Positions 1 to 10,349 of a stretch of 55,047 nt of DNA are shown here, in pieces. The stretch comes from Mesostigma viride (lineage: Eukaryota; Streptophyta; Mesostigmatophyceae; Mesostigmatales; Mesostigmataceae). The stretch is taken from contig RPFO01000016.1 of assembly GCA_009746045.1 (NCBI GenBank), positions 1,730,920-1,785,966 of the forward strand. Reading direction: 5' to 3'. The notes below the pieces were generated by a model. That model was not told the DNA's origin, made no database searches, and worked only from the letters and a program-made list of their open reading frames with translations. The translations under genes and the position numbers were made by a program. How positions within the stretch are numbered: position 1 is the first letter of the stretch; each line of letters starts with the position of its first letter.

Positions 1-732
1 TTAACCCCAAACCCCGCACTCCAAGCCCCATATACCCAATCTTGTAACAAACTCCCCTCAATCCCCAAGCCTAAAACCCAGGCCGCAACTTCCCTTCACC
101 CCCAATCCCCAAGCCTTAAACCCAGGTCATGACTTGGCCCCTGCAAACGCCACCCGCGTGCCCAGCATGCCCTGCGTGCGCACACCCTAAACAAAGGCAC
201 GGGTCAAAGCAAAACGAGTGGGATTAAATGAATGATTAAGAATGTGAGGATGATCCACTCCACGGGTCAAACAAAACAAACGGGATTACCCATGCGTGTA
301 TGTGCGCGCACCTTTCTTGCCCGTGCCCGGTGCCGGATGGAAGAACTGAGGCATGCGCCACGCATCGCCGGTCTCGAGGTAATACTTGAGAAAGATGCGG
401 ACCAGGTACAGCGAGTTGACTGCGCGCACAGGGATGGCGGCTGCATCTCCCGCGGGGGGTGCGGGCACCGCGCCTGCTCCTGAGGACGATGACTTGGCGT
501 CGTCACGCTTGCTGCCATGGCCAGTCACGCGGCGGAGAAGGATCACAGGAATGATTTAAACATGACCTAAGGCATAGGGATTGATTGAAGTACGACCGGC
601 CATCTACGAACTGCTCTGCCCATCCGATTCGCGTTTTATGGCGGGCCAGGTAGAGGACACGTTTATTGTAATTAACATGGTGCAAAGCTAAGCACCATTT
701 TCCGTTTTGTATCATGGTGGACAAATGTTGTA

Positions 733-826
733 TCCTGGTGTGAAGCACTGTTCTCTATAACGGTGAAGAATACATGGTGTCCTGGTGTGAAGCACTGTTC
801 TCTATAACGGTGAAGAATACATGGTG
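733..826. repeat. Two tandem 47-bp copies
   Basis: Two identical adjacent copies of a 47-bp unit beginning TCCTGGTGTGAAGCACTG. Too short to assign to a family. Confidence 0.9.
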
Positions 827-1187
827 ACTGACAGCGTGGACAGAAAACATCGCCAGAAATGTTGTCTCCAGAACTGTGGGAAACAATCAGGAAAAAGAAC
901 TACATGGGTTGCAAAGAGAGATCACAGGAACCATGGTGAAGGGCAACGGGCTACAGGGGTTCATGGGGGCCAGCACGGCGTGGGGTGGCTGATGCGGGCT
1001 GGCCAGCAGCCAGCAAGTAGCAACAGGCATGTTCACATGTCAGGCATGGGAAAGTCACTCAACATTTATAACACATAGAGTGAACGTTGAGCTCGCAGCA
1101 GCACACACACATAACACTCTTCCAAGTAGATTTGCTTATAAATAAGCATATATATGTATGTATATTAGTATATATAGCATACACATG

Positions 1188-1288
1188 TACTGGGAAAACA
1201 AAGTACTGAGCAGAATATAAGTACTGGAAAACAAAGTTCTGAGAAGAATAAGTACTGGAAAAAAAGCACTGAGAAGAACATAAGGACT
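1188..1288. repeat. Three diverged ~33-bp tandem copies
   Basis: Three adjacent units start TACTGG(G)AAAA and end GA(A/G)CA(G/A)AA(T)A(T)AAG. They sit directly before the 28-bp minisatellite. Confidence 0.75.
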
Positions 1289-1295
1289 TATGCAC

Positions 1296-1866
1296 GATGA
1301 GGCATCCCTACTAGGAAGCATATGATGAGGCATCCCTACTAGGAAGCATATGATGAGGCATCCCTACTAGGAAGCATATGATGAGGCATCCCTACTAGGA
1401 AGCATATGATGAGGCATCCCTACTAGGAAGCATATGATGAGGCATCCCTACTAGGAAGCATATGATGAGGCATCCCTACTAGGAAGCATATGATGAGGCA
1501 TCCCTACTAGGAAGCATATGATGAGGCATCCCTACTAGGAAGCATATGATGAGGCATCCCTACTAGGAAGCATATGATGAGGCATCCCTACTAGGAAGCA
1601 TATGATGAGGCATCCCTACTAGGAAGCATATGATGAGGCATCCCTACTAGGAAGCATATGATGAGGCATCCCTACTAGGAAGCATATGATGAGGCATCCC
1701 TACTAGGAAGCATATGATGAGGCATCCCTACTAGGAAGCATATGATGAGGCATCCCTACTAGGAAGCATATGATGAGGCATCCCTACTAGGAAGCATATG
1801 ATGAGGCATCCCTACTAGGAAGCATAGGATGAGGCATCCCTACTAGGAAGCATATGATGAGGCATC
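1296..1866. repeat. 28-bp minisatellite, about 20 copies
   Basis: A head-to-tail array of a 28-bp unit containing GAGGCATCCCTACTAGGAAG. The copies are nearly identical, with one visible variant near 1825 (AGCATAGGATG instead of AGCATATGATG). There are no unique spacers, so it is not a CRISPR array. Homogeneity suggests recent expansion. Confidence 0.95.
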
Positions 1867-2115
1867 GTGCGCAGTCCGCCTACCTGGCACTGCGCAGAAC
1901 ATCCTAATGAAGTGCAGTGCCCATCTTGCCTACATGGCGTTGTGTCCCATGTACACCATAAAACAAGATGATACAGTACGCAGTGCTCAGGTTGCCTACC
2001 TGGCGTTGTGCAGAACATGTTCTATAAAAGTATGGTGGGTGGCCCGCCGACCTGGCGTTGCAGACTAAAAACCTAAGTGCAGAGCTCAGGTTGCCTACCT
2101 GGCATTGCGCGGGAA
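1867..2115. repeat. Diverged repeats around CCTACCTGGC
   Basis: Four or five imperfect copies of a unit with the core GCCTACCTGGC(G/A)TTG(T)GCAGA occur at about 1878, 1928, 1994, 2048 and 2092 with variable spacing. They look like an older, decayed tandem array. Confidence 0.6.
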
Positions 2116-4463
2116 GGTCTCCCGAAGTGACGCCAGCGCGTGTCGCACCAGCTTGCCGAAATTGCCGGTGCGGAAAGTATTTATAGCTGCACCCAGAACA
2201 CGGCATTTTCCGGTGGAGGAGCGTGGGATGCACGGGGAGGGACATGAGAGGCAGGAGGCGACACATCCAAATGGGGGCAGGGAGGGGGGAGGGGGGGGGC
2301 GGGGGAAGGTGATGTGAGGGGGGGGCCATCCCAGGGGCAGGTATTCCATGCAACTAATAAGAAAGAAGACGGATATGTGACTCTCTAAGACAAAGTACTA
2401 AATTAACATGCATAGCAGACACAACAAAGAACCTCTACAAGAAAATGATGACGATAGTAACATTTATTGAACTTGAACAAGTATAGCAAAATGTCCAGAC
2501 GTTATCGAAATGGCTGCTGTTGCGGAGTCTTGCCCAGAAAACTGCCCTAACAGCGCATTTCCCTGGCAGGCTGCCTTGGCATTACCAAGCCAACAGGACA
2601 ACGGAAGCAGCCAATGCACCTAGTCTACATCAGCAATAGAAAAATACAGGCAAAACATGTCCTTCGAAGGAAGAAAAGCAGCAAGAAACCAAAAGGGAAG
2701 ACAGCAGAATACGGTTATGAATAAACGACGTTGGCAGGGCGAACCATCGGCGCCCGGAGTTACGGGAAGTGACACGCACAAGCCAGAGTCGGCCTGACAG
2801 GGTTATGCATCCATGGCCATACTTCTGCCTGATAGGGCAGTACTGCGACCGATTAACTTGGAGGCAACAACATTGACCTAAAGGAGTTGCCAAACTGAAC
2901 GAAATTGAGACTGCTCGGGCCCGCTATAGAATGGCCTAGTACTAAACAAAATTGTACCAGCTGTCATTCTAGTATCAAGGCGATCGGTAGGCGAGCCACA
3001 GCAATGAACCCTTGAAGTCGTACTACGCGCCCAAGCTCAAATTTCAGGAGTCGTCGACGGTGCCCTTACCGAGTTGCGAACAGTTATCTCTGAGATGCTC
3101 TTCAACGTCTTGTGTTTTGAGCTTCGTAAGACAGAACGGGAACGATAGCAGTTCATCCCAGAAGGAGCTATGCTCATCCACGCTTTGCGGGCCCGTGAAG
3201 CGGTTGATCATGCGGTTGTGCTCCGTCAAGACGCTGGTGGAGGCCGCCACCCCCATCCTGACCACCTGTAAGCCCTAACCAAACGAGGGCGTGCCAAATC
3301 CAAGGCTTAGTCTATCGTGTAACAACGGAACGTGGGAACCCTTCCATCGTTCATGCATCTCATTTCGAAAGCATTAGCTGTCGTTTATGCGGGGCTTTCA
3401 TGGCTATGTCGTCCTCCGGGCAAGATCCCGGCATTTCATTCATTCATCTCTCGGACCTCGGGCTTGTCGCCAAGTTGAATGCTGCTTGCTGCTCACCCAG
3501 GCGCCGTACCTCGGACTCGTTAATTTGGGCCGGACGAGACCGGACGAACGCTGGTGGGGCCACCTGGCACGGATCCGACTGGACTTGTACTGCGGTTTAT
3601 ACACCACGGTGTGTTCAGTTTGAGCACGGAGGGAAAACGTGAAGCTTGAAACGGCTTGATTGGGTAACCAGCTGGTCGATACGTGGTACCTCTTAACCTA
3701 ACGATATTCCTATTGGTTAATAAAAAATACCCATTTACCCGGAAACGGCTTGATTGGTTTGCATGACCGTGAATCCGTGCTGCAGTCTTTCCCTTGTCTT
3801 GTAAAAATGCTGGTAAAAATGGGTTTATATTTCCATAAAGTTTACGAAAGGTTTAGGAAACGAGTTTTGCGTGGCGGGAATCCACACTCGTCAGTCATCA
3901 GTCAGCTGGATCCCACGCCGGTCGGACAATGACGCAGTCGGCAGCAGATAAATCGAAACTTGCACCTCTCATTTTGCCAGCAGGCACTACCCGGCGTGTT
4001 GCATGGAAGTCTTAACTTTTTTTTGTTTTTTCGCATGACTGCCAGTTGCCAGACTGCGCCTTACAGAATTTGTGATAATTCTTCTTGCCAGTTGCCAAAC
4101 GCAAATGCATGTAATTACTAATTAAGTCCTTTTCTAGATAAGCGCAGTAATTAGGTAGTCATATTCCCATCCATAAGTCAACAGATGCATCCGCTGTCTA
4201 ATGCTACTCACGGAAATTTTGTTGCCCGAATTGTTGCCGATATGGGCAGTGTAACGAGCAGGGGTGGGCTCATGCATTCTGTGCACAATGAACTGCTCAA
4301 GTAGGTTCTTATTGCCATGTCGGTTAGCTGTTCGATGTTATTTCTCTACTGTTTGATTTCAGCTGTTCAAGCCATTGTACACCATTGCAGTGCTCGGTCT
4401 CTGCAGTTAATGTTTTAAAGTGCAAAGTTGAAATTGCGGATGTCATAATAAGATTGAGGCAGG
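2116..4463. other. No gene recognised
   Basis: Mixed-composition DNA without a convincing reading frame in either strand. It includes a G-rich purine stretch at 2277-2325 and AT-richer DNA from about 3960. Open frames here are short and overlap on both strands with no family resemblance. Confidence 0.4.
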
Positions 4464-4814
4464 ATGCAAACGCCATCTCGCCTATGGCGTCCTGCTGCTC
4501 AGCGACGTGTTCGTAATGCATTTGCATCGATATCCGTCGCCCAAGAGGATTGGAAGTCTGCAGCATCCAAGGGGAGGCAGGCTGCTACCGCACTTGTCAA
4601 CTCGTTGCTTACTCTCAGGTGCGATTACATTGTCAGCAATGTGCATGGCTGTTCTGATTATGCTCGCCTTCTGAGCGGTCGAAAACTGCGGCAAGGAGAA
4701 AGATATAATGTTAAGGAGGTTATCGAGGACTGCCCTCTCTCGAGCATTAACAATGATGTTGTTTATAAATTGCGTAATTTCAGGATTGATCGTCATGTCA
4801 TAATTTCTGGATAA
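4464..4814 (+). CDS. Small unrecognised open frame (116 aa)
   Basis: The frame starts at an ATG and encodes a basic N-terminus followed by mixed-composition sequence (…ALVNSLLTLRCDYIVSNVH…). Its amino-acid use is more balanced than the surrounding low-complexity frames. The opposite strand is also open, no domain is recognised, and there are no clear promoter or splice signals. It could be a host exon, a small gene or chance. Confidence 0.2.
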   Translation: MQTPSRLWRPAAQRRVRNAFASISVAQEDWKSAASKGRQAATALVNSLLTLRCDYIVSNVHGCSDYARLLSGRKLRQGERYNVKEVIEDCPLSSINNDVVYKLRNFRIDRHVIISG

Positions 4815-4970
4815 GTGCTGCAACGACGAGTGCCTGCTAGGCCTCCTTGCGGCATTGGCGAGTTCACAATGCTCCTCGGTTCCCATGTTTGCTGGTATAG
4901 ATGCTCATAGAAAGCATGAAAGCGAGTGGGTACGGATTTGTAAGCAGGAAAGATGATCGAACCATCCTTT
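4815..4970. other. Short spacer before tetranucleotide tract
   Basis: No features seen. Confidence 0.4.
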
Positions 4971-5431
4971 CATCCATCCATCCATCCATCCACCCACCCA
5001 CCCACCTACCCACCCACCCACCCACCCACCCACCCACCCACCCACCCACCCACCCACCCACCCACCCACCCACCCACCCACCCACCCACCCACCCACCCA
5101 CCCACCCACCCACCCACCCACCCACCCACCCACCCACCCACCCACCCACCCACCCACCACCCACCCACCCACCCACCCACCCACCCACCCACCCACCCAC
5201 CCACCCACCCACCCACCCACCCACCCACCACCCACCCACCCACCCACCCACCCACCCACCCACCCACCCACCCACCATCCATCCATCCATCCATCCATCC
5301 ATCCATCCATCCATCCATCCATCCATCCATCCATCCATCCATCCATCCATCCACCCACCCGCCCGCCCGCCCGCCCGCCCGCCCGCCCGCCCGCCGCCCG
5401 CCCGCCCGCCCGTCCGTCCGTCCATCCATCC
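4971..5431. repeat. Compound tetranucleotide microsatellite
   Basis: A continuous run of 4-bp units passes through blocks CATC, CACC, CATC, CGCC, CGTC and CATC, with single-base slips near 5158 and 5229. The minus strand reads GGGT/GGTG repeats that could fold as G-quadruplexes. Every frame is open on both strands because no stop can form, so the long Pro/His/Thr or Trp/Gly/Val frames here are artefacts. Confidence 0.97.
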
Positions 5432-5767
5432 ATCTCCCAACCACCCGTAGGAGAGAATCGTCATCCACCCTATATCTCCCAACCACCCGTAGGAGAGAAT
5501 AGTCATCCACCCTATATCTCCCAACCACCCGTAGGAGAGAATAGTCATCCACCCTATATCTCCCAACCACCCGTAGGAGAGAATAGTCATCCACCCTATA
5601 TTTCCCAACCACCCGTAGGAGAGAATCGTCATCCACCCTATATCTCCCAACCACCCGTAGGAGAGAATCGTCATCCACCCTATATCTCCCAACCACGCGT
5701 AGGAGAGAATCGTCATCCACCCTATATCTCCCAACCACCCGTAGGAGAGAATCGTCATCCACGCTAT
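5432..5767. repeat. 42-bp minisatellite, 8 copies
   Basis: Eight head-to-tail 42-bp units contain CCACCCGTAGGAGAGAAT and abut the tetranucleotide tract. Variants are single-base (AATCGTC or AATAGTC). The unit is divisible by three, so frames stay open without being genes. Confidence 0.95.
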
Positions 5768-6101
5768 GCCCAACCACCAGCCTCACGCTTTTGTTTCCAA
5801 CCATCAAGGCAGGCTCATCCCCTAAACACCTTCTAATTTTATTACATGGGTCCGTTCTTTTTCAAATCATGTGTGCACTACACAGCAAAGCAAGTGCACG
5901 GGAGCAAGCCACTGTAGCGCTGGTAGTGGCCTCACTGGATGTACCTCAGTCCAGCACTGACTATACCCAATACCTCTTGTTATCTTGTCCTTTGTTTCGA
6001 TTCGCACTGCCAGATGGCAGGGTCTGCCACTTGCCTGACCTGCGACCTGCAAACTGCGAACTGCGACCTGCAAACTGCGACCTATGCATCACCTCACGGC
6101 G

Positions 6102-6123
6102 CCCCCCCCCCCCCCCCCCCCCC
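6102..6123. repeat. Poly-C tract (22 C)
   Basis: Uninterrupted C homopolymer just upstream of an exon-like block; likely to cause sequencing length errors. Confidence 0.9.
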
Positions 6124-6135
6124 GCCTGCATGCAG

Positions 6136-6220
6136 GGATGTGGATGCCATGGACCTTGGGGCGCTCTCCTCCCTGCCGGGCATACGGGAAGGGGCCAAGC
6201 GCCAGTTGATGGAGCGGCAG
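6136..6220 (+). CDS. Candidate host exon 1
   Basis: The block is flanked by a splice-acceptor-like TGCATGCAG and a donor-like GTACGG. It encodes a charged helical segment, DLGALSSLPGIREGAKRQ and onward. Downstream plus-strand blocks at 7246, 8294 and 9554 have the same style and consensus splice borders, so they may be exons of one gene with roughly 1-kb introns. No protein family was recognised. Confidence 0.3.
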
Positions 6221-7245
6221 GTACGGTAGAAGTAGGGGGCGCAGGTGTGGTAGAAGAAGAAGGGCGCAGGTACGGTAGAAGTAGAGGGCGGAGGTACGGT
6301 TCCGCTGCCAGTATGAGCTTGCATGGATGAGGCACCAGCGTATCCCTAGCTGGGGATGTGCCGGCATGCTGCCCATGTGTGTAGAAATTACATACTACCT
6401 CCCATCAATGCCTTTGTAGGTATGTCCTCCTACATATGGCTGTGTAGATATTTCACCGCGCCAGCGGCAGTATGCACCAGAATCTCAGCATGCACCAGGG
6501 TGGTGGTGTATGTATCAGCACAAGCGTGCACAGACCGACATTTTGCTGCGCCACTTATTTCTCGCACGCCTCGTACCAGGCCACGACTTTGTGTTTCTTT
6601 CCCTGCATACTAGATTAGGAGATGGTGTTTCTTTCCATACATACTAGGACACAGCGTTGTGTTTCTTTCCATACATACTAGAGCAGGGCGGTCATGTGTC
6701 CCCGTACATGTTTCCCAAGCTGCTGTCTCCCGGCGCCCATCACTGCGCAAGGTGACCGGCATCTGGGACTCCAACAACTGCTCGCACCCAATCACCTATG
6801 TCAACTCCAACAACTGCTCGCCCCAAAACACCTATGTCGACTCCAACAACTGCTCAATTCCCCGTGCTCGCACCGAAACACCGACAGTGCGCTCACAGGC
6901 TACCCCCGGACGCCGCCCTTGTCTTCCATGAAGAGCATGCCCTAATCTTGCATTAAGAGCACGCCCTCATCTTGCATTTCGAGCACGCCTTGATCTTGCA
7001 TTAAAAGCACACGCTCGTCTTGCATGCTTTGTGCATCTTTGTCGCCTACCCATGTGAGGGGATGAGCCCACCAGCATGCGCCCCCTGTCCATCCGTTGCA
7101 TGCGAGGGGATGAGCCCACCAGCATGCCCCCCTATAACAGGTCCCCCTTGCCCTGTCCTCTTCCGATTGGTGTACTCTGGCACAATTGTCTCGCGCTATG
7201 TCTTCCCTCACTTGTGTTGTTGTGTCTTATGCCCCTCCCCCTCAG

Positions 7246-7287
7246 CGCGCCAACGCCGCCCTGGTGGTGGAGGCGTACCACAAGCTG
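7246..7287 (+). CDS. Candidate host exon 2
   Basis: A 42-nt block between a pyrimidine-rich acceptor (CCCCTCCCCCTCAG) and donor GTGGGT encodes RANAALVVEAYHKL with no stop. Its length is a multiple of three. It is short, so chance cannot be excluded. Confidence 0.3.
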
Positions 7288-7669
7288 GTGGGTCCCTGGG
7301 AGACTCCCGGCCAATTGAGTATTTCTCTTTTACAATAGCGGTGGGGGGTGATAGGTCTTGCTTTTTGTGGACTAGGGTGCCATGTCTGAATAGATGCGCG
7401 TGGCTTTGGTGGGTGTAGGATTGGGCGTGGGGGATGTGGGCTGCCCTATTACTGCCACCGGCTCTGTGTGGTCGGTTGCTGGTGTATAACCCATTAAAGA
7501 CCCATTGTTGTGGCAGTTTACAGTACAGTATGGCAGCATTGGGTTGTGGGTAGTGGGTGAACGCTGGGTGTGCCCCTAAAACCCCTCAGGCTCCGGGAGT
7601 GGCCTCTATATTCTCCCAAACCGGCGCCTCTCAACGAGTTCCAAGCCTATCTGTGGGCTCTGGACCATG

Positions 7670-7990
7670 GGGCAGCCCTACTGCATCCGCTATGAGTCAG
7701 CCGTGCTTTGCCCATGCAGAGAGCCACTCTCTGCTGAGACGCCATCATGCCCAAGCCATTGCTTAGCCATGATCATCTTCCACCCCACGTCCGCAACTTT
7801 GCACAGCCGCTGGAATACATGGTGGTGCAGGTGCACCTCTATTGTACAGCCCGAGTAGGTGGCAGTTTACATCCCCCCCATCTGCAGGTTGTAGCTCAGA
7901 ATGTATTAACAACCATATGCCCTTTCTCAGGGATATGTGTTACATATGCTCCCAACGGATACATGTTCTTAACTCAATTAATTAACTCAT
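7670..7990 (+). repeat. Dispersed repeat, second copy at 20487-20874 in reverse
   Basis: This stretch matches the reverse complement of 20487-20874, with conserved islands such as ATGCAGAGAG, CTCTCTGCTGAGA, ATGGTGGTGCAGGTGCAC, CATATGCCC and CTCCCAACGGA. The copies are well diverged. It is an interspersed element of unknown class; see the finding on its resemblance to the LINE 3' end. Confidence 0.7.
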
Positions 7991-8097
7991 CAATGTCAGG
8001 ATTGTGATGCCAGTACCTTATTATATTCTTCCATCCAGGTACCCAGCGGAGCTGCATCTAGCCAAACACACACGGGGGCCATGTGGTGGGCGGGCAA

Positions 8098-8126
8098 CCC
8101 TAAAACCCTGAACCCTACACCCTAAT
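8098..8126. repeat. Degenerate plant-type telomere-like repeats
   Basis: About four imperfect CCCTAAA-like units in a row (CCCTAAAA, CCCTGAA, CCCTACA, CCCTAAT). This may be an old interstitial telomere seed or chance. Confidence 0.35.
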
Positions 8127-8293
8127 CAGCAGTCGTAGGGGTGGGCGCTGCCTTGTCACCTCGCCCTACGTGTCCCCACCCTGACTGCGCAGGCGGGCCA
8201 GGGGGAGTGTGTGCTGATGATGATGAGTGACCCCTACGCCCAACACCCCACGCCCTACGCCCGTAAACACCGCTTCGCGCATAGGCGGACCAG

Positions 8294-8419
8294 GTGGAGC
8301 GGCTGCGTGCCAGCGTGCGTCACCTCCTGGAGGACGAAATGGCGGGGGCATCGCCCGGCCCTCCTGTGTATGAGGCGCTGCCGATGCCCACATTTGGTGC
8401 GTTCATGCCCCTCCGTTCG
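8294..8419 (+). CDS. Candidate host exon 3
   Basis: A 126-nt (42-codon) open block lies between acceptor CGGACCAG and a strong donor GTGAGC. It encodes a coil-like start, VERLRASVRHLLEDEM, then a Pro-rich part, PVYEALPMPTFGAFMP. It is the strongest of the four exon-like blocks: protein-like composition, consensus borders and length divisible by three. Function not recognised. Confidence 0.4.
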
Positions 8420-8917
8420 GTGAGCCTCATCCGACGGGCGCAGATACCACGTTGGGTGTGCGCGTGGCCCCTGTCTGTGGCTGCGTAGGCTCTGCCAATG
8501 TGAAAGACTGCTATGAGTAGCTCAACTAGCGGTGAGGTGGCTAGCGGTGAGGCGGCTCCTGGTTTCCTTGGCGTGGGGGCCGATCATATTTCTTTCACAT
8601 GTGCGCATCCATGCACGTGCGCATGTGCCCAGTACGCTTGCATGCGCGGTGGCTAGCCCATCCATTATTTGTGTATTGTTATTAAGTGTACAACGGTTGT
8701 ATTTGATATGTTGCTCATATTTCTTAACCAGTCGTGCCTCCGGTCATTACTACACATAATTAATGTTATGAATCCTATCATTGGTAGTTATTATCTTTGC
8801 CTATTAGTAGTAGTTAATGCCTGTTAGTAGTAGTAGTTAGTTATCATTTGTCCGGGCGGCCACGTGTTTGCTCTGATGCTGGGTGTCTCTTTGGGCTCTT
8901 GTCCTTGCTGCCCCCCC

Positions 8918-9300
8918 CCCCCTCCCGCTCTCCGCCTGTTTCTCCCCCCATCTGCATTTCTCTCCATCATGCTTCCCCTTCATGCTTCCCCCCCTCCCGC
9001 TCTCCGCCTGTTTCTCCCCCCATCTGCATTTCTCTCCATCATGCTTCCCCTTCATGCTTCCCCCCCTCCCGCTCTCCGCCTGTTTCTCCCCCATCTGCAT
9101 TTCTCTCCATCATGCTTCCCCTTCATGCTTCCCCCCCTCCCGCTCTCCGCCTGTTTCTCCCCCCATCTGCATTTCTCTCCATCGCGGTTCCCCTTCATGC
9201 TTCCCCCCCATCTGCATTTCTCTCCATCGCGGTCCCCCTTCCCGCTTCCCCCCCATCTGCATTCCTCTCCATCGCGGTCCCCCTTCCTGCTTCCCCCCCA
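8918..9300. repeat. Pyrimidine-rich minisatellite (~73-bp units shrinking to ~48 bp)
   Basis: Four long units carry CCGCTCTCCGCCTGTTTCTC and CATCTGCATTTCTCTCCATC, followed by shorter units that lost the first half. The plus strand is nearly all pyrimidine, which favours triplex formation. Confidence 0.9.
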
Positions 9301-9305
9301 CCGGC

Positions 9306-9431
9306 TAATCCCCTCATAGATATCATAATCCCCTCATATCCCCTTCTTAATCCCCTCATAGATATCATAATCTCCTCATATCCCCTTCTTAATCCCCTCA
9401 TAGATATCATAATCCCCTCATATCCCCTCCT
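9306..9431. repeat. 42-bp tandem repeat, 3 copies
   Basis: Three copies of a 42-bp unit contain TAATCCCCTCATAGATATCA; they differ by single bases. Confidence 0.9.
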
Positions 9432-9553
9432 TTTTTCTCTCCCCTCACTCTGCTATCCTCCCGCACTGGTTATTACCCCGGGATCTGCTGTTCCCACCAC
9501 TTGGTTCTTCCCACCACCGGCTGCTCCATCTGGTGGCAGTCGCGCTGGCGCAG

Positions 9554-9592
9554 GAGATCTTGGCCATGTACGCGGCCGAGCTCTCCGTCAAG
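9554..9592 (+). CDS. Candidate host exon 4
   Basis: A 39-nt block between acceptor TGGCGCAG and donor GTGAGC encodes EILAMYAAELSVK. Consensus borders and a length divisible by three suggest an exon in series with the three upstream candidates. Very short, so tentative. Confidence 0.3.
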
Positions 9593-9936
9593 GTGAGCCA
9601 CGATGTCGCATTTCAAACTTTAGGGGTATGTTTTCACAACAGTGTCCCTTGACGGCATCAAGGACCTGTTCTCAGGCTGATGCCGAGCCCTCCATCAAGG
9701 CGAGGCAAAAAGTTTATTTTGAAATTTTGTCCTTCCTTTACCCTACCGAAAAGGTTTGGTTGCATTACGGCTGAGGCTGTGAAAGAGGCACCATATTGTT
9801 CAGCCTAAACGTGCACCTTTTCGTGGAACTTTTCCGTAGCTTGGGTTTTGGCTGAGTGTTGTTTCGTGAAGGCGATAAATCGCCTCACCTCTGCTGTGAG
9901 ATGAAGGGGGCCTGAAATTTGTACCCAAACCCTGTA

Positions 9937-9955
9937 GGGGGGGGGGGGGGGGGGG
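9937..9955. repeat. Poly-G tract (19 G)
   Basis: Uninterrupted G homopolymer; no other signal. Confidence 0.9.
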
Positions 9956-10199
9956 TTATAAAGGAAAAATGTAAGACGGAGAAGCATGTGCAAGCTCAGT
10001 AGTATTTGTGAGAGCGAGTTTTAATTTTATCTATGTAGTAAGCCCCCACTTATATATTTAAATGTGGGGCTTTTTTCAGAAGCACGGATCATGCAGCTGT
10101 GCATCGTTGTGTTAAGTTGCCGCCATCGTTGGCACCGAATGCTCTCATCTCCCCTTGGTGCATACCTCCGCGCGCGGCATAGAATCCTTGCCCCCAGTT

Positions 10200-10347
10200 T
10201 GGCACTAAACAATTGAGAAAAGTGTAGCCGCTGAACAATCAAGAAAAGATTAGCCACCAAACAATCGAGAAAAGATTATCCACTAAACAACAATCGAGAA
10301 AAGATTATCCACTAAACAACAATCAAGAAAAGATTAGCCACTGAACA
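10200..10347. repeat. ~32-bp tandem repeats around AATCGAGAAAAGATTA
   Basis: About four imperfect units carry AACAATC(A/G)AGAAAAG followed by TTA(T/G)CCACTAAAC. They end directly at the start of the long frame at 10350. Confidence 0.8.
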
Positions 10348-10349
10348 AC

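Larger units (their letters stand above)
1..1295. other. Host-like intergenic DNA, no convincing gene
   Basis: The first 130 bases are C-rich and hold two diverged copies of a roughly 55-bp unit around the words CCCCAAGCC and AAACCCAGG. A minus-strand open stretch at about 286-546 encodes a mildly protein-like segment (…YLVRIFLKYYLETGDAW…) that could be a host exon, but no splice signals settle it. The rest shows short duplications listed separately and AT-rich DNA with TATATA runs near 1145-1180. Confidence 0.4.

Noticed and set aside
1296-1866. Regular 28-bp repeats as a CRISPR array
   Set aside because: Units are directly contiguous without spacers, in eukaryotic DNA.
4900-5836. Long Pro/His/Thr or Gly/Trp/Val proteins
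   Set aside because: Tetranucleotide and 42-bp repeats keep all frames open on both strands; no coding evidence.
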